Shown: positions 31,213 through 42,200 of the stretch, in pieces
Position numbering within the stretch: the stretch's first letter is position 1
Layout: each line of letters begins with the position of its first letter
Origin: Stentor coeruleus
Lineage: Eukaryota > Ciliophora > Heterotrichea > Heterotrichida > Stentoridae
Reading direction: 5' to 3'
NCBI GenBank assembly: GCA_001970955.1
Contig: MPUH01000239.1
Coordinates: forward strand, 1 to 64,000
Length of the DNA stretch: 64,000 bases
The notes under the pieces: model-generated
Told to the model about the DNA's origin: nothing
Seen by the model: only the letters and a program-made list of their open reading frames with translations
Databases searched by the model: none
Translations under genes and position numbers: made by a program

Positions 31213-32214
31213 CTAATAACACCCAAATCCACTTGTTTTTATAACTTTATTCAAATCAGCTTGTAAAACATCAGTTTCTCTTTTAGCTTGCTTATATTTT
31301 AAACATAATACCCTGCACTCATAAGGAATCGTGGCCAAATACTTCCTTAAACTTCTCATTCTTTGCCTTTTCATCCTTTTCAACCATTCTCTAAATAAAT
31401 TTTACCTTTCAATAACCTTAACAGCTTGTTTTTTCCTGTTCCTATCTTGAACTAACTTGCTTTGTCTCCTCAAAAGTTTTTCATGCATTGTTATTTTAAC
31501 TTTTTCATATATTTTATCCTTATACTCCTTCCTAACTTTATATTTCTTATAAAACTTTTGTATACAAATCGCTGCTTTTGTTTTTTTTTTATACATTTCT
31601 TCAGCATATTTTCCTAGTTTTTTAACGTAAAATTTGATTTTTTTATACAGTTTCATTAGAGGATATGTTTTTTTCCAGAACCTTTGAATTGTTAGGATAT
31701 GAGCTTTTGTTTTAAGGAACTTTTTTCTTTGTCGATACATTCTCCAATGTTTTTGTATGTAAGTTACTTGATATATACGTGCTTTTCGAGTTTTACAGAG
31801 AATTTTTATCCCTTTGCTAAGATTTCTTTTCCATATGATAAGGGTTTTGATTAAGGTTTTATCTATGGTTTTAGCTTTGAGTTTGTATGATAAGGTTTTG
31901 ATATCGATTTTTGATGATGTTTGAGGATTTTGGGTGTTTTTTAAGATAAGGCGAGCTTTTAGGGTTTGGAGAGACTTTTTGGCTTTGAGGGATGTGTGAT
32001 CAGCGGAACGGTATAGAGGATTTGGGTCTTTGGTCTATTTTTTTTATACGGAAAGGGACTTTTTTGTGGATTTTTGTAATGGGGTAGCTTGGAGGGGGTT
32101 CAGTTTTATGGTTTTGAGCTCTGAATTGGTATTACTTGATTGGGAAACTGTTTCTGAATGTGGGTTTGAGTATTTTTTCAGCCTTTTGTCGAGGAACTTT
32201 ATCACAAGGGACAT
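31213..32214 (-). CDS. IQ-motif protein, three exons
   Basis: Exons at 32050-32214, 31406-32034 and 31213-31390 join across two 15-nt introns into 323 residues, starting MSLVIKFLDKRLKKYSN and ending VIKTSGFGCY. The middle holds at least three IQ-like calmodulin-binding repeats: YIQKHWRMYRQRKKFL, TIQRFWKKTYPLMKLY and CIQKFYKKYKVRKEYKD. The protein is extremely basic and mostly helical; exon 3 encodes EWLKRMKRQRMRSLRKYL and then a Cys-containing segment with a coiled helix (KYKQAKRETDVLQADLNKV). It probably binds calmodulin or centrin-like proteins at the cytoskeleton. Only the middle part shows as a plain open frame; splicing adds both ends. Its stop lies 145 bp from the channel stop. Confidence 0.8.
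31391..31405 (-). other. 15-nt intron 2, IQ-motif gene
   Basis: On the minus strand GTAAAATTTATTTAG, phase 2. Splicing adds 60 codons including the stop. A at position 10. Confidence 0.85.
32035..32049 (-). other. 15-nt intron 1, IQ-motif gene
   Basis: On the minus strand GTATAAAAAAAATAG, phase 0. It links the first exon with its only good ATG to the IQ-bearing exon. A at position 10. Confidence 0.8.
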
Positions 32215-32809
32215 TTTTTGCCTTTTATTATTGAATAAAGATATAAGTTTATGCTTAGGTGTTATTTTATGGTATTAGGGTGTTGAAAACATATACATTT
32301 CTAAAATAAGTTGGTTAGTACAATTTACAATTATAAATTAGGGGGAAATAATGATGGAATTGACTAAAATATATATCCAGCATAAATTTGTTGTAAATTT
32401 TTTACATAAAATAAATCTTTAAGTCTTAAATATCATAAACTTAATATCAATTATTCAATATAATATAAATATACAATAATCATATATTAAAACACAAAAT
32501 ATCATTCAAAACCTAAATTTATACCCTATTTAACTAATAAAAACCAGAACCTTTTTACCAAAACTTATCAAAAAAATATATCAGCAAAAACCAATTCAAA
32601 CTCCCTAAACCAAAGCATCCTCATAAAAACATCCTCATAAAAAAATCCCCATAAAAGCATCCTCGTAAAAAATATCCTCCCAAAAGCAATCTATCCATAA
32701 TCACATTAAAAAAAACTTTTATCTAATTCAAAAATCCTAATAAAATAAAAATTATCCACTTCAATCTTATCAAAAACATCATCATCTAATCCATATAATT
32801 ATTACAAAA
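32215..32809. other. Divergent spacer with short tandem repeat
   Basis: C/A-rich over the right half. Contains five degenerate 14-15 nt repeats at 32615-32690. Confidence 0.6.
32615..32690. repeat. Five degenerate 14-15 nt units
   Basis: Units vary around GCATCCTCATAAAA (ACATCCTCATAAAA, AAATCCCCATAAAA, GCATCCTCGTAAAA and one more). They end about 120 bp before the start codon at 32810. Confidence 0.75.
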
Positions 32810-33217
32810 ATGGGCAAAAAAGGAGGTGGAAAAGCTGCAGCCAAAAAGGCCCGAGTAATAGAAGAAATTTATTTATACCCAAAACAAGAATTGCCGCCAA
32901 TCACAGAAGGGTGGATAAAACTTGAACTAAAAAACAAGCTCTGGGAATTTGCGAATTTAGAATTCATAATCAAAACTGATATTACTATAGATAAACTTAT
33001 AAGACGTATACAGAATTCTTTAGGAAGGGTTGAAAAAGTTATGCTTTATGTTGCTGACCCAACACAAGGACATAATCTTATAACGGATTACGATCAAACA
33101 TTAGGGAATTTGTTGCAAACATTTGGAAGTCAGGTTAAAGATAATCCTGATAAATATGTGATGCATTATGATTTTGAACCTTTTAATCCTAAAGACCCAG
33201 TGTTGTTGGCAATATAA
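32810..33217 (+). CDS. Small protein with probable ubiquitin-like (beta-grasp) fold
   Basis: A 135-residue protein. After a basic Gly/Lys head (MGKKGGGKAAAKKARV) comes WIKLELKNKLWEFANLEFII, then TDITIDKLIRRIQNSLGRVE, then VMLYVADPTQG and a DYDQTLGNLLQTFG turn, ending HYDFEPFNPKDPVLLAI. The order strand-strand-helix-strand with a 'D...TL..L' turn resembles a ubiquitin-like domain. Similar short proteins with a Lys/Gly head occur in flagellated eukaryotes, so a ciliary link is plausible but is inference. Confidence 0.7.
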   Translation: MGKKGGGKAAAKKARVIEEIYLYPKQELPPITEGWIKLELKNKLWEFANLEFIIKTDITIDKLIRRIQNSLGRVEKVMLYVADPTQGHNLITDYDQTLGNLLQTFGSQVKDNPDKYVMHYDFEPFNPKDPVLLAI

Positions 33218-33367
33218 GTGTTTTTAAAGTTTAGAATTATGAGTATAGGCTTTTTTATAAGGTAGATTTAGGTTTATGTTTATAAAATAGGAAGTTTAAA
33301 GAGTTTTTATGTTGGATAATGAGTTTTTTAGATATTTTATAAACCTTCTAAAATCCTAAAACTTTAA

Positions 33368-34402
33368 CTAATGGGAAATATTTTTAATAATCTCTTTAGT
33401 ATATTCATAAGTACTTGCATTGCCCCCAATATCTTTTGTCAATACTTTTCCCTCTCTTATTGTTTTAAAAACTCCTTCTTGTATCCTCTCAGCAAAATGT
33501 GGTAAATTAATATGCCTAAGCATCATAGCACTAGAAAGAATCATAGCTGTAGGATTTGCTATACCTTTACCCATAATATCTCTAGCAAGATGTCTAGTAC
33601 CAGGTTCAAATAAAGCGAATTCAGGGCCAATATTAACACCAGGGGATATTCCAGGTCCACCTGCAAGTGAAGATACAATATTAGCTAATATTGATCCATA
33701 TAAATTAGGTAAGACCATAACATCAAATTGCCAAGGATTTGATGTCATTTGCATACTAGCATTATCAACAATCATTTCTTTGTATTCAATTGAAGGATAT
33801 TTTATTGCTACTTCACGAACAGCTTTTAAAAATTCTCCATCAACTTTTTTCATAATATTTGCTTTATGGACAGCTGTTACACGTTTACGGTTGTTTAGAT
33901 ATGCTACTTCAAATGCATATTCAGCTATACGTAAAGATCCTGCACGGGTTATTACTTTGATACTTTCGATTACACCTGGATAAACTTCGTGTTCAAGACC
34001 TGAGTATTCACCTTCTGTGTTTTCGCGGATTACCATCACGTCTAGGTTTTGGTGCCGGGTTTTGATGCCTGGGATAGAAAATGCATGAACTACATCCGCG
34101 TATACATTTAAGAGCTTACGAAGACGGAGATTTGGAGATCCTGGTCCTTCACCAACAAGATGTGAAATAGTCCCTTTTAATGCACATTTATAACTTTTAA
34201 GCTCTAAGATTTTTTCTTGGTCGTCAACGTTGAGGTTGGTAAATTCTTGGAATTTTAAAGGTGCGTGGACATGCTTTAGAATATCCAGGGTTGAAGATAT
34301 TATCTCAGGTCCTATTCCATCACCTGGAATTACGGCGATTTTCCTTATTGCTGAGTCACCTGGCTTTGGGGCATAGCAAGTTGAGAATAATCGTCGAAGC
34401 AT
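33368..34402 (-). CDS. Mitochondrial NAD+-isocitrate dehydrogenase, regulatory-type subunit
   Basis: A 344-residue protein with a mitochondrial presequence (MLRRLFSTCYAPK) followed by the decarboxylating-dehydrogenase fold: IAVIPGDGIGPEIISST, SPNLRLRKLLNVYADVVHA, VIRENTEGEYSGLEHEV, VTAVHKANIMKK and GTRHLARDIMGKGIANPTAM. Two places fit the non-catalytic subunits (yeast Idh1, animal IDH3 beta/gamma): IVDNASMQM replaces the catalytic D(T/N)..L. pattern, and NLYGSILANI lacks the two Asp residues of YGDILSD that bind the metal-isocitrate complex. It should pair with a catalytic subunit encoded elsewhere in the TCA cycle enzyme. The call of 'regulatory' rests on these two blocks. Confidence 0.9.
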   Translation of the reverse strand: MLRRLFSTCYAPKPGDSAIRKIAVIPGDGIGPEIISSTLDILKHVHAPLKFQEFTNLNVDDQEKILELKSYKCALKGTISHLVGEGPGSPNLRLRKLLNVYADVVHAFSIPGIKTRHQNLDVMVIRENTEGEYSGLEHEVYPGVIESIKVITRAGSLRIAEYAFEVAYLNNRKRVTAVHKANIMKKVDGEFLKAVREVAIKYPSIEYKEMIVDNASMQMTSNPWQFDVMVLPNLYGSILANIVSSLAGGPGISPGVNIGPEFALFEPGTRHLARDIMGKGIANPTAMILSSAMMLRHINLPHFAERIQEGVFKTIREGKVLTKDIGGNASTYEYTKEIIKNISH

Positions 34403-34908
34403 TTATTATCCCATGATTATTTATGTCAAATCTTAAGAAAAAAGAGACCCAATCAAATTATCTAAAACTATCATTTTGATGCCAGACTCATTAGTGAAAA
34501 CTAGCAAAGCACTATATTTATTTATTCAAAAATCGAAAACAAAGTATTTTCTATAGTGAAATAAATTATTATCTTAAAATGCTTAATCAAGTACTAATAA
34601 GCACAAAGATAATTATATATGCTACTATAATTACATATATAAATTTCCAGTCATATTGAAAGAAAAAAACCCTATAATAACCTCTCTACTACCTATTCAG
34701 CTTGTTATTCCCTTATTTCCATAATTCCATTTTATACTAATTTCATTATACAATATTCTAAATACTTTCTATTTCTAATATCATAAACTTATCATCATTA
34801 TTTCCTCTATTCCTTCACTAACTCTTATCCCATCCCAAAACATAAAATTTTCTCGACAAATCTTATCCCAAAGTTCCTCAAAAACGTAAAAATCTAATCC
34901 CTATAAAA
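34403..34908. other. Divergent spacer
   Basis: Separates the IDH start from the next plus-strand start. AT- and C-rich; no feature recognised. Confidence 0.6.
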
Positions 34909-35523
34909 ATGAAAAAGTCTCTAACAAACTTCAACCCAAAAGAGACTCCAAAAAAGAGGTCAAACAGTATGTCAAGTATCAGCATCAACGAATTCTCTCA
35001 ATTTTCTCAACAACTAAGCCTCTTAACCGAAGAACTTTCTATGCTTAAAAAAGAAAAAGAAGCACTAATCGAATACAACTCTCAATTAACCAAAAAAATC
35101 GAAGAATGTAAAAATCATAATCAATATTTATCAAGTAATCATGATAAACTACATAATGAATCTAAAAATATAAACAAATCATTACAAAGATTCGAGCAAA
35201 CAAGAGTGAAAAACTCGAAAACTTGTAAAGAAAGTCAAGATAATATAAATAAATTAGAACAAACTATTGAAGATCTTTATAGACTTAAAGAAGATTTATT
35301 AAAAAGACATAGAAAAGAGTCAAATAATGTTACAAAGTTACAAGAAGTTGTTATGAAAATGAGAAATGAATTAACACTACAGGAAAAAGATAGGGAAAGG
35401 CTGAGGAATGATGTGAATTGTAGTAATAAACAGATTCAGCAGTTGGAGGAAAAAGTTGAGAGATTGGAGAATTCTAATATGAGTTTTATGAAAAAAATTA
35501 AAGTAAGCATAATTAGGAATTAG
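34909..35523 (+). CDS. Coiled-coil protein
   Basis: A 204-residue protein. The first 25 residues are Ser/Pro/Lys-rich (KETPKKRSNSMSSISI) and may be phosphorylated; from residue 30 to the end it is one continuous coiled coil (QLSLLTEELSMLKKEKEALI ... VERLENSNMSFMKKI). Family unknown. The C-terminus KVSIIRN is read straight from the frame; GTAAGCATAATTAG there resembles an intron but is 14 nt and I do not accept it. Confidence 0.65.
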   Translation: MKKSLTNFNPKETPKKRSNSMSSISINEFSQFSQQLSLLTEELSMLKKEKEALIEYNSQLTKKIEECKNHNQYLSSNHDKLHNESKNINKSLQRFEQTRVKNSKTCKESQDNINKLEQTIEDLYRLKEDLLKRHRKESNNVTKLQEVVMKMRNELTLQEKDRERLRNDVNCSNKQIQQLEEKVERLENSNMSFMKKIKVSIIRN

Positions 35524-36182
35524 ATTTAGAGGAATATGTGTATTATGGATGATATTATTTTTTTGCAGATTAGGAAGGAAGTTTTTTTTTAATTATGTTG
35601 ATTTTGGTTTATTTATGAGGTTATAAGGTTTATTTTGTGAATTTTGAGATAGAGGATTGTTATTAGGAGATAAGGTTGAAGATAGATATGAAATATAGTA
35701 TATAGCATATATGGTTAATGACTTTAGGCTAGGATATTTATATGATTATTATTTTATAGTTGATATAGGTTATGCTTATTAAGTTATAGTTATATAACTT
35801 ATATGATTATCGATTTTTGGTTGCAATTGTGTTTATGATTTTTAAATATACTTTGGTATATAAGTTATAAATTAAAACATAAAGATTAGGTTTGGGTTTT
35901 AATTAAAAGTCATATAATCATATTTCTTACAACTGGAAGCGTTAATTTTTTCTAAATACCAAAAAAAGCAATATTTCTAAATTCATCCAAAATCCCATTC
36001 ATAAAAATCTAATCAGCCATCATATAAAATTCAAACCATAATTTACTAAAAAACCCAACTACGTTAAGTCTATTAATCATTAAAACCTTGTCAAAATCCC
36101 TTATTTCCTTCATTTCCCAATTCATTCTCCTACCAATCTCCATCCTAAAACCATATCATAAACTTTTTCATAAATCCCATAA
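35524..36182. other. Spacer between two plus-strand genes
   Basis: G/T-rich left half, C/A-rich right half. No gene. Confidence 0.6.
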
Positions 36183-37820
36183 ATGAGTAACTTTGGATCC
36201 CTACCAAATTTTCTATTAGGACTGAGTATTTTCAATGAATCCCCTCAACTTATAACCCAAACCCATCCTTACGAGTCATCAGAATCCAGTTTTAGTTCCC
36301 CAAGACGTAAAACAATGGGAAGCGTAGAATTCAGAAAACTTGCAGCTGAAAAAATGACTTTAGAAGATCGTCCTGAAGGTTATAAATACGTATCTGAAAA
36401 AAAAGATATAGAAAACTACATCCGAATCAGTTCAGCAGCTCCAACAAATCGTTCAGGACAAAAACGCCCAGTAACCCGTTCTGTATACAAATCCAAACCT
36501 GTAACAAGCAGAATCTCTTGTCGTCGTGACCCTAAAGAAACTGAAATGCCCGTTCAAAAAACAATCAAAATGCAAGAAAAAATCAGAAACGAGCTTTTGT
36601 AATACACATACAGAATGAAAAACAATCATTACATTATGCGATGTATGAGAAAAAACCTAAGAGAAGATGAGAAAAAAACCAGCGATTCTTTTTGTGAATC
36701 AAATAATCTTTTTCATAGACTAATACAAAAAGTTCTTGATACTAATGCTATGCCTAAACCAATGAGGTTTAAAAAAAACGTAGAGACTGAAAAAGTTGTA
36801 CAAAAACATTCAGAAGCTGCTGAAAAAGCAGTCAGGGCTGGGAGTAGGGCGTGGATGAAAAAACGTGGCAGTGTGGATGAGTATAAAGATAAAAATACAG
36901 CGAAAACAATTTTTAAAATGTTGGATCCTGAAGGTCGTGGGGATATACCTGCTGAAAATTTGGTCAGGTTTTTATTGGAGATTGGATTGTCTATGCATCC
37001 ACAGAAAGTTAAAGATGTTTTACAGATTATTTTGAGGAAGGATTATGCGAATTTTAGACTGAAATATGATGATATTAACAACTTGTGTAAAGGAGATCAT
37101 AAGACTAATATTATGTTGAAATGCTTGAATGAAGAAGTTAAAATGGATAGGTTGAATAAGAGTGAAGGGATGAAAATTGACACTTCAACGGTATCGGTTG
37201 GAGAGCAACTTGCGGTGTTAAGTAATTGGTGGATTGGGATTGATAAACAAGGTCGAAATCAAGTCCCAATAAACAATATAGCTGAGTTTTTAGCACACAA
37301 AAACATAGCTGGGGATTCTCATGAAGGTCGAAAGCTAGTCAAAGAAGTAGTGACTAGTGATTTACAGTTTATAGACAAAGACCAATTCCTTATGATTTTT
37401 ACTAAGTCAATGATAAGATGGGTACTTATAAATGTCCATAAAAAATTCACAGATGAAGAGTGGAAAGAACCTAATTATTCCCCTGCTTTCAAAATAACGT
37501 GTTTTAAAAGAAATCTTATAATGGCTGGACTCAAGTGCCCTAAACCTGGGGTTTCACAAGAAGAAGGAGCTCAAGTAATAAACGCAATTGAAAAGTATAG
37601 AAAATACTCAGGGAGTCCAATAAAAAAAGTTAATTATAATGATTTCGCGGAATATTGGAGCCAACAGATAATGAGAAAAGATGATAAACCTCAAAGCCGT
37701 ATGAAAATCAGTATGTTAGAAAAAGTTATTGAAGGTGATCGACCTTGTTCGGTACCATCAATGAGACTTGAGACTGAAAACAACTTTTTTAAAGAGTTTC
37801 AAAAATTCGTTAACTCGTAA
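36183..37820 (+). CDS. EF-hand-like protein, ciliate-type, two exons
   Basis: Exons 36183-36598 and 36614-37820 make one 540-residue protein; without splicing they would look like two genes. The N-terminal 140 residues are polar (SPRRKTMGSVEFRKLAAEKM). The rest contains EF-hand-like pairs: AKTIFKMLDPEGRGDIPAEN with acidic loop residues, and LSNWWIGIDKQGRNQVPINNI. A third helix-loop-helix is likely at FIDKDQFLMIFTKSMIRWVL. Loops are degenerate, so Ca2+ affinity is uncertain. It precedes two centrin-like genes on the same strand. No named family is recognised. Confidence 0.75.
36599..36613 (+). other. 15-nt intron, EF-hand-like gene
   Basis: GTAATACACATACAG, phase 2, ending CAG. It merges two open frames into one gene. 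A at position 10. Confidence 0.88.
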
Positions 37821-38963
37821 TATGTGTAATTTTCCATGAATATAATGAAGTATTCAATTATGAATTGGGTTTAATTTTTGTAGGTGTTAATATGTAGGTT
37901 TAGAATGTTGATATACATTTTGTATGATAATCTTGAGAAATATTCTTGATATTTATATAGTTTAATAAAACTTTCAATATAGAAATGTTATGTTTATTTC
38001 AAGTTTAGTTAATAATAAATTGAATATATTGAGTTTAGTTTAATTGTAGTGATATGATTATCTTTTCATATTCACATTTAAGTAATTGCATTTAAATTTT
38101 TACTTAGGATTTTCATGTTTCATGTGTTTATCTTTGATTTGGTTGAAATTCTTAAATCTCATATTTTTATTTTATTCTGGTTTGAGAAAATGCTGTATTA
38201 GTAATTCTATCTGATTTGTTTTAATTTAGTAGCAACTGAAGCTAGGATAATTTTTTAGTGTGAGATTTTTTATTTAATAGCAGGTTCCTGACGTGCTGAT
38301 TTTTAATATGATGACTGATAATTATATTGATTATATTAGTTCTTTGTGAGTATTTAAAAATTATATGATGCTATATAGTGTAATGATTTAGATAATAAAA
38401 AATAATATAAATAACTATAAACTTTATATCCTTTAGCAAACTTATATAAAATCTTTATAAAACTAACTTTATCTATTACAAATTCATATAATATTTATTT
38501 AGTCAAAATATATCAGCATTTTCCTTATATTATTACTAGCATACTTGCAACATAATTAGTATTTGAAATATATTATATAAAATTCACCAAAATTTTTATA
38601 AATAACTTTAGATCTATAATCACAGCATTGCAAGAAGCTGCACAGTAATAGAAAATATATTTACCTTAATAAAAAAAAAATCAGTATCTGCAACACTAAA
38701 TTTACTAAAAAAAGCTCCACCTTCTTCCATTAGCAAAATCCTTCAAAAACTATATTTCACTAGCCTAAAAAGCATCAAAAGCCTATCATTAAATCCACAA
38801 AAATAGTAAATAATCCATTTCCCATATCCCCCATCTTAATCCTCTAAAACCATCCAGTTTCATTAAAAGCATAATATCTCATCCTTATATAAAAAATATT
38901 ATTTTCTTAATATTTTAATTAAGCCAAGTCTAATTTAAAAACTAATCAAATGGCTATAAAAAT
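37821..38963. other. Spacer, 1.1 kb
   Basis: G/T-rich to about 38.39 kb, then C/A-rich up to the centrin-like gene. No gene. Confidence 0.6.
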
Positions 38964-39965
38964 ATGTCAAAAAAGGCACTTAAGGGTAGAGATACTGGTA
39001 AAATCCAACTAAAAAGCCCAGATTACGACATAAAATTAACCGAAGAAGAAATCAAAGATTGTAAAGAAGCCTTCGATCTTTTTGATCTCGACAACTCCGG
39101 AACAATTGACCCCAGAGAAGTACAAGCAGCTCTAAACTCATTAGGCAACGATAAATCCCCAACATTTTTCAGACTTTTATCCGGTATCGAAGAACTCGGA
39201 GCAGAAATCGACTTTAATTCCTTTCTGATTCATGTAAATGAAAGATTAGGAAATAAGGAGTCTAAAAAAGGTGTTGAAAAAATCTTAGAACTTTTTGATG
39301 CAGAAGGTACAGGAAATCTAACTTTAAAAGCATATAAAAGAGTATCAAGAGAATTAGGTGAAACTATGACAGAGGATGAGATGATAAATTGTCTTGAGAG
39401 AATATCAAGTTTATCTAAACCTGAACTAACATTAGATGATTTTTATAGAGTTATGGTAAGGAAAGTTTATGGAGCACCTTCAGAATCAGTATTTTCATTA
39501 CCAAAAAATGTGGAAGGATTAGGGACTATGCAAAAAAAAGAAGAACCTAAGGTTACAATTAGAAAAGAAGAATCAAAGACGCTTGTAAAAAGAGAAGAAA
39601 TTAAAGCTGAAAAAATTAGAGAAGAGAAAAAAGGTAATTTATTAGAGGGAATAAAGGAAAATAGTTTAAGTTTTGAAAGAGATTATAATAAAGATACATC
39701 TATTAAGGGAGAACATAAAGGTTATATTATGGATGAAAATTCAGGATTTGCTGAAGATAAAGAACAAAGTACAATTTTACTTGATAAAGATAAAAGTAAT
39801 ATCAGTATTGATGCTCATGATACTAATATTACTATAGAAAAAAACCAAACTATAAGCAAGAATAATGAAAAAGATGAGTTTATGGAAGAAGGAGAACTTA
39901 TAGAAAATTTCTCAAGAATCAAATCTAAAGGGATTATGAAAAAGAAAAAACAAAAATTAAGATAA
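38964..39965 (+). CDS. Centrin-like EF-hand protein with long charged tail
   Basis: A 333-residue protein. Residues 20-170 are centrin-like: TEEEIKDCKEAFDLFDLDNS, EF1 loop DLDNSGTIDPRE (complete), then EF2-EF4 with weak loops (ELGAEIDFNSF, DAEGTGNLTLKAY, SSLSKPELTLDDF). The core ends VRKVYG, just where the neighbouring paralogue stops. Then follows a 160-residue tail rich in Lys/Glu (EEPKVTIRKEESKTLVKREE ... GIMKKKKQKLR) that looks disordered. Ordinary centrins are about 165-175 residues, so the tail is a gain. Heterotrichs have contractile centrin-containing myonemes; a cortical role is inference. With only EF1 canonical, Ca2+ response should be limited. Confidence 0.88.
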   Translation: MSKKALKGRDTGKIQLKSPDYDIKLTEEEIKDCKEAFDLFDLDNSGTIDPREVQAALNSLGNDKSPTFFRLLSGIEELGAEIDFNSFLIHVNERLGNKESKKGVEKILELFDAEGTGNLTLKAYKRVSRELGETMTEDEMINCLERISSLSKPELTLDDFYRVMVRKVYGAPSESVFSLPKNVEGLGTMQKKEEPKVTIRKEESKTLVKREEIKAEKIREEKKGNLLEGIKENSLSFERDYNKDTSIKGEHKGYIMDENSGFAEDKEQSTILLDKDKSNISIDAHDTNITIEKNQTISKNNEKDEFMEEGELIENFSRIKSKGIMKKKKQKLR

Positions 39966-40658
39966 AGTAGTTAAAAAAAAAGTTAATAAATAAGCAATAA
40001 CTTTCTATAATCTTGATATATATAATAACGCACACAACAATCTCAATAAAATCCGATCTTTTTATGGGAAATATTCCAGTTTGTATAAAATCTTATTTAG
40101 TTTTACTAGAATTAATAAAACTTACTTTAAAATCTATTCTAAGCCTCTATAATATATAATAAACATATATAAGCAAGATCATATCACCTAAATCATAAAT
40201 ATACATATAACCCTTAGTTTTCTCATTACATTTTACCTAAAAAAATTTAAAATTTTCACAATTTCCTCTTATCATCTATCATCATTCTTATCATTTCAAC
40301 ATGCTAAGCAACAACTTTCCTATACTAAATCTCAATATCATACAAAAAAAATTCTTTTTATTATCATCACAATGGTCTTAATCACATATGCATAATCTAG
40401 AATACCTAAAAACATAATATTTTACATAAATACTTATATTTCATCATTTAAATCTTAGCAATTCTTCCAAAGTATTCTTTCATGAAAGTTATACAAAAAA
40501 CTCAATTTTCCCAACAAAAAAAACTTAGCTATCGATTTTTATTAAAAACATCATAATCAAATCTTTCTTATACTTTTCCTTCGAACTTAAATTTCCATAA
40601 GACTTGTTACTAAAATGCATGGATTTTTAAATTTAAATTTTAATGGTTAATAAATCTA
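39966..40658. other. Spacer between the two centrin-like genes
   Basis: AT-rich, C-richer to the right. No gene. Confidence 0.6.
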
Positions 40659-41165
40659 ATGTCGAAAAAGGTAGTCAAGGGAAAAGAGCCAGCAAAGTCA
40701 TCTAAGCCTGTAGTTGATATCAAATTGACTGAAGATGAGATCAAAGACTGCAAGGAAGCTTTTGATTTATTCGACTTAGATAGTTCTGGGACAATTGATC
40801 CTAAAGAAGTCCAGGCTGCACTTAACTCACTGGGCAGAGATCAATCACCAACTATCTTCAGACTTTTAGCTGGTATTGAAGAATGTGGTGCTGAGATTGA
40901 TTTTGACTCATTTTTGGGACATATTAATGACAGACTAGGTAACAGAGAATCCAAAGAAGGTGTCCAAAAAATCTTAGATCTTTTTGACGCTGAAGGCACT
41001 GGTCACATTACCCTTAAAGCTTTAACAAGAGTTGCAAGAGAACTCGGAGAAAGTATGACTGAAGAAGAACTTGCCCATGCCCTTGAAAGAATTTCAAGCT
41101 TAGGTTCACCAGAACTTACCTTTGAAGATTTCTATAAGGTCATGACTAAGAAAGTTTACGGATAA
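40659..41165 (+). CDS. Centrin-like EF-hand protein
   Basis: A 168-residue tandem paralogue of the preceding gene, with the same core but no long tail. It runs from MSKKVVKGKEPAKSSKPVVD through TEDEIKDCKEAFDLFDLDSS to the end MTKKVYG. EF1 (DLDSSGTIDPKE) is canonical. EF2 (ECGAEIDFDSF) and EF4 (SSLGSPELTFEDF) have lost loop ligands, and EF3 (DAEGTGHITLKA) ends in Ala where a Glu is usual. The pair probably arose by local duplication, followed by tail gain in the upstream copy or loss in this one. Codon use is less AT-biased than in the tailed copy, which suggests higher expression. Confidence 0.92.
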   Translation: MSKKVVKGKEPAKSSKPVVDIKLTEDEIKDCKEAFDLFDLDSSGTIDPKEVQAALNSLGRDQSPTIFRLLAGIEECGAEIDFDSFLGHINDRLGNRESKEGVQKILDLFDAEGTGHITLKALTRVARELGESMTEEELAHALERISSLGSPELTFEDFYKVMTKKVYG

Positions 41166-42200
41166 TTAATATTAGGTACTGAAGAGTCTTTCTTGAGATT
41201 GTTTGGTTGTCTTGATGTGAAAATTTTTTTGATATTGGGTTTGAATCAGAAAAACGATTATATGGGTTTAGGATATTGAGATATGGGGTTAATAGATATA
41301 TTAGAAATGTGGAATATACTTGAAGATAGATACTAGAAATTATTTTTGATATAGGCTTTGTTGATTGAGAATTATTGGATATGATTTTAATGTAATTTTG
41401 AATGGATTATTTGCAAGATTTGGAAGATTTTATGTTAGGATTGTAAAAAATGAGGCTAAGAATATTGCTAAAATGAGATTATTTTTTTATAATTAGAGTT
41501 TTATTAAAGATTTTTTAGTTGATTATAAGATTTATGGTTCAAGTTATTTAAAATAAATCAATAGATTTTCAGACATTAAATATGAAATTGTTTAGAGCCT
41601 TAAAACTTATTGGAATTCTTTAGGCTTTCGTCTAATTACTATAATTTTTGTGATTTATAATTGATACTTATATACATACTAGAATTCAGAGATTATTATT
41701 TCAATCTAGTTATCAATTAAAATAATTTAATTTTGAATATAAGGTTATTAATTTTATTAAAGATAGTATATTTAAAAGTTCAAAGTATTTATAATGTAAT
41801 CAGTATTTCTAAATCCTTCAAAACAAAATTCATTCTACCTATAATAAAACTTGCATAATCTATACAACAACAATAATTTAACATTTCAATCTTTCACCCT
41901 TTCAATCTCAATCATATCATACTAATATTCATACTGACAACTAAATCTCTAATTAATATAATCTTAATAAAGCTCATACATAAAAGTTTAATTATCAAAA
42001 AAAAACTATAACTTCACAACAAGTCTTAGTTTCCTCAATCAATACCATAAACTTCAACAACTATCTATAAAAACAACCAAATTATTCTATACAAAAAAGC
42101 AATCCATAAACAAAACAAAATATTATATGAATCCCCATAACATATAAATTTCATATACAAACTACATTTTTGCATGCAAAAGTTTAAAAATTAAATATAA
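41166..42200. other. Spacer, 1.0 kb
   Basis: G/T-rich to about 41.57 kb, then C/A-rich before the next start. No gene. Confidence 0.6.
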
